Positions 8,955 to 20,440 of a stretch of 58,683 bases of DNA are shown here, in pieces. How positions within the stretch are numbered: the stretch's first letter is position 1; every line of letters starts with the position of its first letter. The stretch comes from Periconia sp. R9002 (taxonomy: Eukaryota; Ascomycota; Dothideomycetes; Pleosporales; Periconiaceae), in the NCBI GenBank assembly GCA_023627715.1, contig JAMAHW010000137.1:1-58683 (forward strand). Direction: 5' to 3'. The notes beneath the pieces were generated by a model. That model was not told where the DNA came from. It did not search any database and saw nothing but the letters and a program-made list of their open reading frames with translations. The position numbers and the translations under genes are program-made.

Positions 8955-11051
8955 TTAGGGTTTACAACTACAACCAGGATTACCACAGAAGATCGAATCA
9001 CAACCCAAACAATGTGAACCTGATCTATCATCAGGATTATCCATGGCCTTGAAACCTCTTTTACATGTTTTATCTTTATATGCAGTGTAATCAATTCACT
9101 GTAATTGCTTTCTATCTACTATGCTGTGTCTACAAGGATTAGGTCTATCTGTATTACCAGTAGCAGTAGTATTAGTTATATACCTGTTATTTTGATTTTG
9201 AGTAGATAATAGGTTAATAAATCAGACTATACTTACCACAACTAGAATAAAAACAATTCAACCTGTAGGTGAAGTATTCGATATAGAAGAAACAATAGTT
9301 TCTATAACATGATCCGTACTACTTACAGAATCATTGTTTAAACTAACAGGTGCAATATAAACTAACCTAGTTAATTTTTTTTTAGCAAATAAAGAAAAAA
9401 ATTTTAACCCATGTTCTTTAAAACCTAAAACAATAGCACCTAATACCACAGTGAAACTAAGTGAAAATGTTAATATAAAATGGTTAGCATTATCTTGTAA
9501 GTATAGTCCTCATGCTAGAGGAGCATCACAAGTAATAGTGTTAATGTCAAAAGAGTAAATTAGAGTACTAACAGAATAATGAATAGCATCTAAAATAGGT
9601 GCAGGGTATATACCAAATACAACAGTAGGTACAACTAAAGTAACTAATACTGTATACTCTCTTTTATTTAAATCAGGTAAATTAGTAGTGAAAGCTCTTG
9701 AAAAAGCACCTCCAAAAGATATTTTTTGGTACATATACATAGTATATGCTGCTGAAAACACTATAGAAGAACTAGCAAATACACCAAACAAGGATGATCT
9801 TTCAAATACTCCGTATAATGATAAAAATTCTCCTATGAAATTAAGAGATAAAGGAGCACCACAATTTGAAAGACATAATATGAAGAAGAATATAGCAAAA
9901 AGTGGCATAATTTGAGCCACTCCTCTGTAAAAAGCTATTAATCTTGTATGGGTTCTGTCATATAGTATACCTCCTGCACAAATAAATAGACCTGGTGAAA
10001 CTAATCCGTGTGCCAACCCTAAATTAATTCCTCCTTCAATACCTTGTATGCTATTACTAAATACACCTAATAAATAAACTGCTGCATGAGAAACTGAACT
10101 ATAAGCTATAAGTTCCTTAACATCTATTGTTCTTAGAGTACTAAGACTTGCATATATTATAGTAATAACTCCTATTAAATAAATTATATAAGTGTATTCC
10201 ATATATGCTTTAGGTAATACAGGTAAAATTAATCTTAATATTCCATATAAACTTAGTTTAAGAACAATAGCTGCTAAAATAATACTACCACCTAAAGGTG
10301 ATTCAACGTGAGCTTTTAAAAGTCATGTATTTAAAAATATTGTTGGGGTTTTTACGGCAAAAGCTATAAATATTCCATAAAATAAAAATAATTGAGTAAT
10401 ATATACAAAATTACCTTTAAAAAGAGTATCAAAATCAGTAGTACTCATAATAGATGACATGGCTAATATAGATAATAATAAGAATAATGAACCCAACAAT
10501 GTATATAAAAACAAGTAAAAACTAGCTTTTACTCTATTATCTGAACCAAATATACCTATTAAAATAAACAATGGCGGTAATATACTTTCAAAAAAGATGT
10601 AGAAAAGTAGTATGTCTAATACTAAGAAAACAGCTAATAATAAAGTTTCTAATAGTAATATAATAATAACGTAAGATTCTACATCTTTAGATATGGATGT
10701 TCAATTTGATAACAGTGAAATAGGAATAATTATAGTTGTTAATAATATAAAATAAATAGATATACCATCCACACCTAAATAAAAATCGAAATAGCTTATT
10801 TCATGATATTCTTGTACAAATTGAAATTGATTTGTACTAAAGTCAAATATAATAAATATTATTAATGATATAAATAAATTTATAATAGATGTAGTTAAAC
10901 CTATAAATTTAACATTTGTTAAAGAATAAGAGTTATTACTATTGTCATCTTTTGAAAAATTATCTATATAATTAGTATGCGTAGTATCTTTAGTAACTAA
11001 TATGGCAAATACACCTAATAAGGGAATTAAAAGTAATGATGTTAATAGCAT
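8955..11051 (-). CDS. nad4: NADH dehydrogenase subunit 4 with mosaic C-terminal extension
   Basis: Nad4 is a proton-pumping antiporter-like subunit of complex I. The frame runs uninterrupted for 698 aa (TGA as Trp) from ATG (MLLTSLLLIPLLG) to TAA. Residues 1 to about 503 are ordinary Nad4, including AHVESPLGGSIILAAIVLKL and NFIGEFLSLYG. Then follow residues resembling the Cox2 N-terminus (TCDAPLAWGLYLQDNA, about 507-522), 32 residues nearly identical to Atp6 (HFILTFSLSF to LKFFSLF, about 524-555), an orphan stretch, one predicted membrane helix (about 597-616) and a tail with many Cys and His (CRHS, CKRG, CLGC, CGNPGCSC). A normal fungal Nad4 would end near residue 500. Whether the extension is translated, cleaved or tolerated is unknown. 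Confidence 0.9.
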
Positions 11052-11208
11052 TTATTTAATAAAAAAAAAAGAATATCCGTAACGTAAAAATGATAATATA
11101 ACATCTATACGTATTATGTTCACTGTAAGTATATTAAAGTAAAAAAAAAAGCGTAATATATAGTATACACCTAAAAAAAATAAAAAATTTGTGTGTCTAT
11201 AGGTGTAA

Positions 11209-13752
11209 TTAGTAAGGGTACCGGTCTTGCAATCATCCTAAGAAACCACAATCATTATCACCAGAATTACGACCAGCATTAATGTTAATTTGATAATATG
11301 GGGTATTAAGTCCAGTATTCTGATTAATTCTTGGTGCTATCTGATTAGCATTAGTAATCGAGCTATCAATACTTTCTTGTATTCATCTTTTCCACATGAC
11401 CATTAATCTATCTATTATAGTAAAGAACCTAGCTACCTGTATTAGATTTGTTCTGTTTAAATATCTATTTATATTATTCCTATTAATAATATAAAAATAG
11501 TGCAGTTGAATTATATTGTTATCATGATTATAAGTATAACTACGATTACGTGGAAAAATGTAATTAACTGGAAAAATATTATTAGAATTAATTGCAATAG
11601 CAGGATTATTGTAACTATCACGTAAATATGCCGCTAGATCACCTAATGTAATGTTGGTAGAAGAAATAAAATTATTTGCTCTATTTGCAAGTATAGAGTC
11701 TACAAGATGCTTTAGCAAATTGGCCAACTCTCCATTATTTAACATAAGACAATAAGGAGTTCGATTAGTATAATATGCATTAATTAGCAGCTGTTCTCGT
11801 GGCACGCCTGCAGGTAAATTTGGACTTAAAGGGTTATTAACTCCTGTATGATAAGAAGGTATATTATGTCCTTGATGATATACAACAGAAACTGGTGCAG
11901 GATTAAGACCCTGTGTAGGTGCCGGATTAAGAGCCTGTGTAGATTCAGCATCCGGACTCAAATCTCTTATAGGATCAAAAGGAAGACCTTGTCTATTCCC
12001 ATGACTCATATATACAATTATATCATTATTTAAAGGAGTAAATTTGTTAAAATTAAAATCTACACTAGATTTACTAGTATTTAAAAGAAAATTGGTGAAG
12101 TTGTCTTCACTTTTTCTTACAAGATAAGGAAAATTCAAACTTTGTTCATCCTCTGATTTATTTAAATAATATGGATAGTTATCCAATGACTTGTATTTAT
12201 TTAAACCATGGTAAGAACTATACTCCACGAATTGTTGTTTTTTTAACTCCAATTCTAAAACACCTTCTGATGGTAATACTCCTTGTTTAATAATTATATT
12301 CTTGTTGGCTAAAAGAATTTCTTTTAAAAAGAGTTTACTATTAAATTTACCTGTGTATTCAGTATTAATATCTGAAGTATTACTAGAAGTATTAGAGATA
12401 ATAATTCAGTCATTTGATATAAATTTAGGAATACCTTTTCAGAAAATATAATGTTTAATTTTTTCATTATTAAACAATTCGATTTGATTAGGATTCATTA
12501 AATTATATTCCTTACTATTAAGGTAATAAATCTTACCTGTATTATTGGTTACTTTACTTGTATTCTCAAGCTGATAAGCTAAAGATCTAAAGATATCACT
12601 TAGAGCTTTTACAGGTAATATAGAGGCAATCGATTTTAGTAATAAAACTATATTTTTGTTAAAATCAGCTATCCCACCTATTAGGTCTAGTAAGTAAATA
12701 TAAAATGAATAACTAACAAACCCTGATATAATTATTAAAGGATTAATACCTATAATAACAGGGTCTTTATTTAGAGGTCTAAATAATAACCTAATGAACA
12801 TAATCGGTAAAAATGTTATAACTCATTTATCCATTAAATTAATATAACTTATAAGAGAGTGATCCATGTTACTATTTAAACCTATAGATTTGAAAATAAA
12901 TCCTAGAACTAAAATAAATGGTAATAAAAATAAAAGAAATTTAAGCTTAAATATCTTCTTGTAAGAAGAAAATATTTTATCAACTCATATTTTATTTATC
13001 TTTACCTTTAAGAAATAATTAATAGTTAAGGAAATAAATAAACAAAACAGCGTAGCATTTAAGCTATTCAACCCTTCTATACCATTGTTAACTAAACTTA
13101 TATTATAAGGAATCAAATACTTATTAAGATTAATACCTCATATACTGATATCGCTAGCTATAACAAATACTAGAGCAAGTAAAGCTACTAAGTAACTTAA
13201 TTTAAAATAGTATAAAAAGTTAGAGGTACTCTTATATAATCTTTCTATCTGTTGTATTATTACTATATCTATAAGTATTAAGATTAACCCATACCATGTA
13301 ATACCTATATTTATAAATAAAAAAAATATCAGAATAAGACAGATAATCATAAAAAAACGTATCAATAAAAATTTTAAATCAGTTTCTATAAATAAGTATC
13401 TATAAAAAGATACAATAACCGTAGCTACTAGTACTATAGAATAAATTGTGATATAAATAGACTCTTCAGTAGAGAAGTTTAAATAATCAGGGTAGTATTT
13501 TCCTCATCCTAGAGGTGCATCACAAGTAATAGTGTTAATCTCAGAAGAGTAAATTAAAGTACTAACAGAATAATGAATAGCATTTAAAATAGGTGCAGAA
13601 TATATACCAAATACAACAGTACATAAAATTAAAGTTATTAAAAAGAATTTATAAAAAAAAACTACTTCGAAAAACACTAAATCCAAAAAGAAAACTTGGT
13701 ATACTACACCGAAAAAGACTAAATATAAAAAGAAAAGTAGGTACACTACTTT
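11209..13752 (-). CDS. orf847: orphan membrane-protein frame beginning with a nad4-like segment
   Basis: A frame of up to 847 codons (TGA as Trp) is open from just after a TAA at 13755 to TAA at 11209. It overlaps the end of nad3 in another frame. It has no early ATG; GTG or TTG codons near 13746, or a frameshift from nad3, are possible starts. Residues of about 40-85 copy the Nad4 C-terminus (VFGIYSAPILNAIHYSVST, then TITCDAPLGWG). Next come roughly eight hydrophobic segments, then a hydrophilic half with a Pro/Ala-rich stretch (LNPAPTQGLNPAP) and an Asn/Tyr-rich end (DNDCGFLGWLQDRYPY). I recognise no family. A deletion derivative of it lies after atp6. It continues directly into nad4 on the same strand. 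Confidence 0.7.
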
Positions 13753-14167
13753 TTAAAGGTATACTTACAAACACGTGAGATTCAGGGATATCTGTATTAA
13801 ATTCTGAAATAGTTTGCTTAGTATTTATTGCTAAAGCACCTTTAAATACTTCATGTACTAATCCTCCACATAGAGCGAGTAAAAAGAATAATCCTATGGA
13901 AAAACCAAACATACCCGTACTATATAAACTTACAAATAAAGGGAATAAAAGTAATATTTCTAGATCAAATATTAAAAATAATATAGCAAAAAGAAAGAAT
14001 GAAATGTTAAATTGCATTCTATTTTGACCTAAGAATGAATCAAATCCACATTCAAATACACTATCTTTTTCCTGGTAAGAATTATGAGGGGCTAAAATTA
14101 AATTTACAGCTAAAAGTATTATAGCTAAAACAGGTATAAATACAATGAAAAAAGTTGTACTTGTCAT
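13649..14167 (-). CDS. nad3: NADH dehydrogenase subunit 3 with C-terminal extension
   Basis: This is a small membrane subunit of complex I. ATG follows the nad2 stop directly. Conserved Nad3 features include PYECGFDS-like sequence (EKDSVFECGFDSFLGQ), NISFFLFAILFLIFDLEILLLFPL and the third helix. The normal protein would end near GALAINTKQTI, but this frame continues about 50 residues into a Phe/Ser-rich, repetitive tail. The underlying DNA there carries roughly 40-bp imperfect repeats and is also the start of orf847 in a different frame. The extension is probably an accident of insertion rather than conserved Nad3 sequence. Confidence 0.9.
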   Translation of the reverse strand: MTSTTFFIVFIPVLAIILLAVNLILAPHNSYQEKDSVFECGFDSFLGQNRMQFNISFFLFAILFLIFDLEILLLFPLFVSLYSTGMFGFSIGLFFLLALCGGLVHEVFKGALAINTKQTISEFNTDIPESHVFVSIPLKSSVPTFLFIFSLFRCSIPSFLFGFSVFRSSFFL

Positions 14168-15898
14168 TTAAATATTAAAAAGAATTAATGCTAAAATATT
14201 AGCAATATTTAATAACTCTTCCGGTATGAACATAAATAATACAATTATAATAGTTATAATTGATATGGCTAAACTTAAAGAACTTGATAAAACAATGTTA
14301 TTAATAGTAATACTTACTCTCTTAACAATATTATTTTTTTCACTTATAATACCCTCGGCTTTAAAATTATATAGTTCAGCATTTAGTGTGTTATCTGGTT
14401 TATCAAAAAAGATTTCTTTTATTATAGATAAATAATATACCGCACTAACAACGCTAGTTAATATAGCAACTAATGACATAAAAATATAACCATTATCAAT
14501 GGCTGCACTTAAAATCATCTGTTTACCGAAAAACCCTATTAATGGTGGAATACCTGCAAAAGAAAATAAAGTAATAGCTAAACTTATAGCTAGTAAAGGA
14601 TTAATAAAATAATATCCTTTCAATTGATCTATAAGTTGAATAGGAGAATTGTTAGCATCAATTAAGTTATCATTTTTTTCAATATCTTTTTTTTTTAGCT
14701 CAGTGTCTTCAAGACCTTTATCTTTATAAACAAAACAATATAAAGAATAACCAATAGCTAGTATAATTATAAATGCGTTTAAATTAGATATAGAATATTG
14801 AATTAAATAAAACATAAAGGCTTGTGTTGACTCTACAGTATGTATACTTAAACCTAATAAGATAAACCCTACATGTGAAATAGTACTAAAAGCAAACAAT
14901 CTTTTTATTCTAGATTGAGTTAACCCTACAACAGTACCTATAATTAAAGATAAAAGAGAACTAAACAATAAGCTCATAATTCAAGAAAAGTTTGTATCAA
15001 CCATAGATTTACTAGTATAATGAACTAATTCCAGTAAAAAAACAAAAATAGAAATCTTGGCTACAATAGCAACAAAAGTTGTAACTACAGTAGGTATAGC
15101 ATCGTACACATCAGGACTTCAAAAGTGGAAAGGTGCAGCTGAAACTTTGAATAAAAAACCTACAGACATAAATAATAAACTAATGTGAATATAATAAGAT
15201 TTATATCAATAAAGTAAACTATTTAAATTGTTGTCGTCTGCGTTAGAAATACTAGTTATAATATATAAATTGTCTAAGTTGGTAGTACCAGCATTTGCAT
15301 ATAATAAACTAGTACTTAAAAGTATAAAACAAGAAGATAACCCCCCTAGTAAGAAATACATAAGACCTCCTGCAGTAGCAGGCTCTGAATCTCTATAAAT
15401 AGTAGATAAGATATATAGCCCATAACTTTGTAATTCAATAGATAAAAAAATAGAAACTAGATCACTAGTAGATGTAAGGAAAATAGCCCCAATAAGTACA
15501 AAAAGAATGATTAAAGAATACTCTAGTATCTTAAACTGTTCTCCCGTTTTATTTGTAATAACGGTATTGTAATAAATAAGTTTAGTGAATAAAAGTCTAT
15601 CTATGGAACTAAACTCTCTTAATCAAACTTTTCTAGGGTAGAAAGAAGTTAAAAGTAGTATAACGGAAGTAATAGCCAAAATAACAATATGAAAGAAATT
15701 AGTAATAGAAGTAGAATGAAACAATCCACCAAAAATACCTATACCTTTACTTAAAAATAAAAAAAACAAGTTATCTTGCGTAATAAAAATCGCTATAATT
15801 AAAATAGTGATAGTAGCTCTTGAATATAAAATTGATTTATCCTTTCTTGATGCAACGGATGTAGATAATAATAATAAAACTAAAGATAAGATTAACAT
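14168..15898 (-). CDS. nad2: NADH dehydrogenase subunit 2
   Basis: This 576-aa antiporter-like subunit of complex I runs from ATG to TAA, and its stop abuts the nad3 ATG with no gap, a common fungal arrangement. Recognisable stretches include [57 protein letters not shown] and [18 protein letters not shown]. Several Trp codons are TGA. The start is three nucleotides downstream of tRNA-Met, whose 5'/3' processing would release the nad2-nad3-orf847-nad4 transcript. Confidence 0.96.
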
Positions 15899-15900
15899 GA

Positions 15901-15972
15901 AGCCAGGAGGGAAATTTGAATTCCCACTATTAATGCATGAAATTAATGTTCTACCGATTGAACTATCCTGGC
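15901..15972 (-). tRNA. trnM: tRNA-Met (CAT)
   Basis: Acceptor GCCAGGA/TCCTGGC, D-arm GTTC/GAAC, anticodon loop TTCATGC, T-arm GGGAA-TTCAAAT-TTCCC. It sits immediately upstream of nad2. Confidence 0.93.
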
Positions 15973-16992
15973 ATATAAATGTATGAGTATGTATTGATAG
16001 ATCGAATATGATATCTAAATCAAATGGGATATCTCCTTTTAAATGTGTTTAAATAAAAATATATTACTAAATAAAAATATATTACTAAATAAAAATGTAT
16101 TACTAAATAAAAATGTATCTCTAAATAAAAATGTATTACTAAATAAAAATGTATTTCTAAATAAAAATGTATTTCTAATTCAAACCGTATTTCTACTTCA
16201 TAGAATATATCTATCTAATTCGATTATGTATTTCTAATTCAAACCGTATTTCTACTTCATAGAATATATCTATCTAATTCGATTATGTATTTCTATACCT
16301 AAAATAATATTTATCTCTGTATGAATATATCTAACAAAATATATATAGATATCTATAACTATAATAATTACTATATCTAAATTTATTTATACTTCGATAC
16401 CTATAACTAATTTAATAACGGTTTAGTTTTAGTTAAGGATAACGCCTTCGTTTTAGTTAAGGATAACGCCTTCGTTTTCGTTATGTATAACGCCTTCGTT
16501 TTCGTTATGTATAACGCCTTCGTTATCGTTATGTATAACACTTTCGTTATAGTTATGTATAACACTTTCGTTTTAGTTATGCATTACGCTTTCGTTTTCG
16601 GTTTTAAATTATTAAAAATTACAGCTAAAAATAATAATATAGTTTAAATAGAAACTCAGAGGAAAACTACCAGGTTTATAGATAAGAATCCTAATAAGCG
16701 CATACTAAAATATAAAAAAAATCTGTTTCTTAAAAGTAACATTTAGATAGTCTAATAAAGTTAAAGAAATCCTTATTATAAAGATATTACGCAAAAAGTA
16801 TATATAAAAAAGAAATAATAAGTAGAAGACCATATAATTAATATATAAATACAAAATGTAAAAAAAAAATGAGAAAATAAATATAAAAAAAAATATGTGT
16901 AAATCTATATATAGATTATAAACGAAAGTAAAACACAAAATACCCTAAATAAAGCTATAAATGTACATAAACAAAAAATATATCTATGTAAA
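15973..16992. repeat. repeat-rich spacer between trnM and trnH
   Basis: About eight 18-bp units containing AAATAAAAATGTATTACT lie at 16043-16180. A 60-bp unit (AATTCAAACCGTATTTCTAC onward) is duplicated at 16175-16295. Seven or so 24-bp units containing GTTATGTATAACGCCTTC lie at 16425-16600. No gene is seen; ORFs here only translate the repeats. Confidence 0.85.
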
Positions 16993-17067
16993 GGGAGGAT
17001 ACCCTGACTTGAACAGGGAACTTACTGTTCCACATACAGTCGTTCTACCTATTGAACTATATCCACC
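16993..17067 (-). tRNA. trnH: tRNA-His (GTG)
   Basis: Acceptor GGTGGAT/ATCCTCC with one mismatch, D-arm GTTC/GAAC, anticodon stem-loop ACTGT-ATGTGGA-ACAGT, T-arm CCCTG/CAGGG. Confidence 0.92.
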
Positions 17068-17077
17068 AAAAATTTGC

Positions 17078-17147
17078 TATGTAGGGGTGATTCGAACACC
17101 CATAATTAAATACCAAAAATTTATGACTTACCATTAGTCTACTACAT
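17078..17147 (-). tRNA. trnQ: tRNA-Gln (TTG)
   Basis: Acceptor ATGTAG/CTACAT, anticodon stem-loop TAAAT-TTTTGGT-ATTTA giving anticodon TTG, T-arm GGGTG/CACCC. Confidence 0.9.
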
Positions 17148-17183
17148 ATAAAAAAAAATAGTAATCTACTTAAACCAGATATT

Positions 17184-17350
17184 AGACTTAAAAATATAAT
17201 AAATATAAACCATATAATATACTTAAAGAATAATAAATACATACCAGAGACTAGACTTAAAAATATAATAAATATAAACCATATAATATACTTAAAGAAT
17301 AATAAATACATACTAGAGACTAGACTTAAAAGTATAATAAATATAAACCA
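17184..17350. repeat. 69-bp tandem repeat
   Basis: A unit beginning AGACTTAAAAATATAATAAA recurs at 17184, 17253 and 17322 (the third copy is partial). It lies just upstream, in tRNA sense, of trnQ. The rest of the spacer to 17580 is AT-only sequence without genes. Confidence 0.9.
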
Positions 17351-17579
17351 GACATAATATTTAAAAACTATTTATAATAAAAATGATACAATACATTAAA
17401 ATATATATATTACACGTAAATATATTATATAGTTATACCATATTTCATACTTAAATATGTTATTATACTAAAAAATAACACAATACTTAAAAAAATATAT
17501 TATACTTTAAAACATATAATATATTTTAAAACATATATTATACTTAATTAAATAATATATTAAAATATATTGTAATAAC

Positions 17580-17661
17580 TATGGGTAATAAGACTCGAAC
17601 TTATATGAAAAATTTCACCCCGTCCTAAGCGGGACCTGTCTACCAATTTCAGCATACCCAT
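17580..17661 (-). tRNA. trnL: tRNA-Leu (TAG)
   Basis: Acceptor ATGGGTA/TACCCAT, anticodon stem TCCCG/CGGGG with loop CTTAGGA, long variable arm TGAAATTTTTCA, T-arm with TTCGAGT. Confidence 0.92.
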
Positions 17662-17830
17662 TATTTTAATAGATTATCCTTTCTATCAATTTCAAAATAA
17701 CCATTATTTTTTAATAGATTATCCTTTCTACCTATTTCAAAATACCCGTTATTTTTTAATAGGTTATCCCTTCTACCACTTTCAGGATACCTATTACTTT
17801 TTTAATAGATTATCTTGTTTATGCCTTCTA
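17641..17830 (-). repeat. tandem decayed copies of the trnL(TAG) 5' end plus leader
   Basis: A unit of about 46 bp holding the trnL acceptor 5' strand, its D-arm start and the flanking TTATTTTTTAATAGATTATC is repeated four times with growing divergence (for example TACCAATTTCAGCATACCCA, TATCAATTTCAAAATAACCA). The array seems to have expanded from the tRNA outward. Confidence 0.85.
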
Positions 17831-18370
17831 ATTAAATACTTTTTTAATATATAGTTTAAATATCTAATTTTTAATAATCTACTATTTAAGTATCTACTTA
17901 TATCTACTTTTTAATAGTCTACTTTTTAAATATCTAGTTTTTAATAATCTAGTTTAAGTGTCTACTTATATCTACTTTTTAAATATCTACTTTTTAAATA
18001 CCTACTATTTTTTTCAAATAGAAATTAAACAAATCTAAAATATATTACATATCAAATAAAAATGAAATGCACTATGAAAACTATAATATATTAAATAGAT
18101 AATATAAAAAACTATCTAACATAGTAAATAGATTATATCAAATGCTATATAAGAAACTAAATATATTATATCAAATGCTATGTAAAATACTAGATAGATT
18201 AGATCAAATACATACTATGTAATATACTAGACATAGCCAAATCTATTATAATATATAGAATATACCATATATTTTACACATTATATACACTACCTTATAT
18301 ACACCTACAAATATATGCATACAAATATAATATTATTGATTATTATTTAATTTTAACTATAATCTATTTA
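17831..18370. other. AT-rich spacer
   Basis: It contains short repeats of TCTACTTTTTAAATATCTAC-like units (17880-18000) and degenerate TATATTA runs. No gene or structure was recognised. Confidence 0.6.
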
Positions 18371-18443
18371 TGCCCAAGGCAAGACTTGAACTTACAACCT
18401 AAACACCTTCAAAGTTTCGCTCTACCAATTGAGCTACCTGGGC
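18371..18443 (-). tRNA. trnF: tRNA-Phe (GAA)
   Basis: Acceptor GCCCAGG/CTTGGGC, D-arm GCTC/GAGC, anticodon loop TTGAAGG, T-arm GTAAG-TTCAAGT-CTTGC. Confidence 0.92.
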
Positions 18444-18487
18444 TTTTTTATGTTTAATTAAAAATTATTTTTATTTATAACCTATTA

Positions 18488-18726
18488 TTTACTTTGTCCT
18501 ATTTACTTTGTCCTATTTACTTTCTCTAATTTACTTTTTATATATTACTTTCTCTAATTTATTTTATTTTCTGTATATTACTTTTTCTATTTTACTTTAC
18601 TTTTTGTATATTACTTTTTCTATTTTACTTTATCTATTTTACTTTATCTATTTTACTTTATCTATTTTACTTTATCTATTTTACTTTATCTATTTTACTT
18701 TATCTATTTTACTTTCTATTTTACTG
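18488..18726. repeat. 14-18-bp tandem repeats
   Basis: Units such as TATTTTACTTTATC (about eight copies) and TTACTTTCTCTAATTTAC fill this spacer. The 91-codon plus-strand ORF over it merely translates the repeats. A GC-richer tail AAAAAGGGTGGTAGTAG follows. Confidence 0.88.
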
Positions 18727-18926
18727 AAAAAGGGTGGTAGTAGTATAAAACTATATAAAAAAAGGGAGTGGTTAAGTATATAGCTAAAAAGTACGGAAGT
18801 TTATAAAAATAAATAAATTGAAAAATTAGAAAAAATATAAGCTAAACATATTATTTAAATACCATCTAAAGTACTAAATAATCTTTTTTGCAACATTGTA
18901 TAGTATTTTGCCTTTAAATTTAAGAT

Positions 18927-18998
18927 TGGAGATATTAGGACTCGATCCTAAAATAACGATATGCAAAATCGCAGTTTTACCAATTAAACTATATCCCC
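18927..18998 (-). tRNA. trnA: tRNA-Ala (TGC)
   Basis: Acceptor GGGGATA/TATCTCC, D-arm GTTT/AAAC, anticodon stem-loop GCGAT-TTTGCAT-ATCGT, T-arm TAGGA/TCCTA. Confidence 0.92.
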
Positions 18999-19532
18999 TT
19001 AAGTTTATTTTAAATTTATATACTTCTAATAATATTTTAAATTCATACTCTTTTAAATTTATATTTAAATTAATCAATTTAATTTTATACTCTTTTAAAT
19101 TTATATTTAAATTAATCAATTTAATTTTATACTCTTTTATTTAAATATATTATAATTTTAAAGTTAAATTTTTAAGTCTATTTAAAGAAAATTATTTTAA
19201 GTTTATTTTAAGTTTATTGTTTTAAATAAAATATTAGGCCACTTCTTTTAAATTAATCATTTTAAATTTATTGTTTTAAATAAAATTATAAATTAATTCT
19301 TATAATTTTATTCTTTTAAATTTATTTAAAAATAAATTTTAAGTTTATTTTATATTATAAGTTTATTTAAAATATATTATAAGTTTATTGTTTAATGTCT
19401 ATTTTTTTTTAATATATTATAAGTTTATTGTTTAATCTCTATTTTTTTAATATATTATAAGTTTATTGTTTAATGTCTATTTTTTATATATTTATATTTT
19501 TTTTAATATATTATATGTTTATTGTTTTAAAT
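18999..19532. repeat. AT-rich repeat spacer
   Basis: A unit of about 44 bp (TTTATACTCTTTTAAATTTA onward) is duplicated at 19040-19140. A unit of about 47 bp with AATATATTATAAGTTTATTG is present about four times at 19365-19530. No gene is seen. Confidence 0.8.
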
Positions 19533-19605
19533 AAGCCCAAACGGGGTTCGAACCCGCGCATGTAACAGTGAAAATGTTATGTCTTAACCTCTTGACTATT
19601 GGGCC
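19533..19605 (-). tRNA. trnE: tRNA-Glu (TTC)
   Basis: Acceptor GGCCCAA/TTGGGCT, anticodon stem-loop TAACA-TTTTCAC-TGTTA, T-arm GCGGG-TTCGAAC-CCCGT. Confidence 0.93.
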
Positions 19606-19777
19606 TTATATCTTATATAAAATATTATCGTATTAAACCTACAATTAAATCTAATAAAGTAATTTAACCAAAAATAAACATTATAAAACAATATGTCTTA
19701 AAGATTTAAAACCCTATAACAAGAGCCTAACTAATAGTTTTAGCTTCATATATAACAAGTTTATATAAGTAACCCTT

Positions 19778-19860
19778 TACCCGAAGAACGATTTGAACGT
19801 TCATGACATAACGTCAACAAAGCTTAAACTTGTCCTGTCTACCAATTTCAGCACTCGGAT
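19778..19860 (-). tRNA. trnL: tRNA-Leu (TAA)
   Basis: Acceptor ATCCGAG/TTCGGGT, anticodon stem-loop ACAAG-TTTAAGC-TTTGT, long variable arm TGACGTTATGTCA, T-arm with TTCAAAT. Confidence 0.92.
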
Positions 19861-20440
19861 TTTAACTAATAAAATAAATTTAAGATTAAGAAAGTCTAAT
19901 TAATAAAGTTTAATTAAGAAAATCTAATTTAGTTTAATTAAAAAAGTCTAATAAAATCTAATTTAGTTTAATTAAGAAAGTCTAAGAAAATCTAATTTAG
20001 TTTAAGAAAGTCTAAGAAAATCTAATTAACCTTAAAGTCTAAGAAAATATAATTAACCTTAAGAAAACACATTTAAGATTAAATACATATTATAAACAGG
20101 GACACTAAAATTAAGTAAAAATTAAAAAGAGTTAAATACAGACTAAAAAAATATGAACTAAAAAGATTTAAATACAGACTAAAAAATGTGAACTAAAAAT
20201 AGAAATTAAATAGTTAAATATATATATTATTAGTCAGTTAAATATATAGTATTAGTCAGTTAAATATATAGTATTAGTCAGTTAAATAAATACTAAAAAG
20301 AATGTAGACTTAAATCTAAAAGGATATAAACTAAAAAATAATTAACTATAAACTAAAAAACAATTAACTATAAACTAAAAAACAATTAACTATAAACTAA
20401 AAAACAATTAACTATAAACTAAAAAGCATATTTTTTTTCC
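19861..20440. repeat. repeat-rich spacer
   Basis: Units related to AAGTCTAAGAAAATCTAATT at 19890-20060, a 23-bp unit AGTCAGTTAAATATATAGTA at 20230-20290, and AAAAACAATTAACTATAAACT four times at 20325-20425. No gene is seen. Confidence 0.85.

Noticed and set aside
16043..16237. ORF of repeated LNKNVL-type units
   Set aside because: It is only the translation of 18-bp tandem repeats in a spacer.
18508..18783. 91-codon hydrophobic ORF between trnF and trnA
   Set aside because: It is low-complexity translation of TATTTTACTTTATC repeats with no conservation signal.
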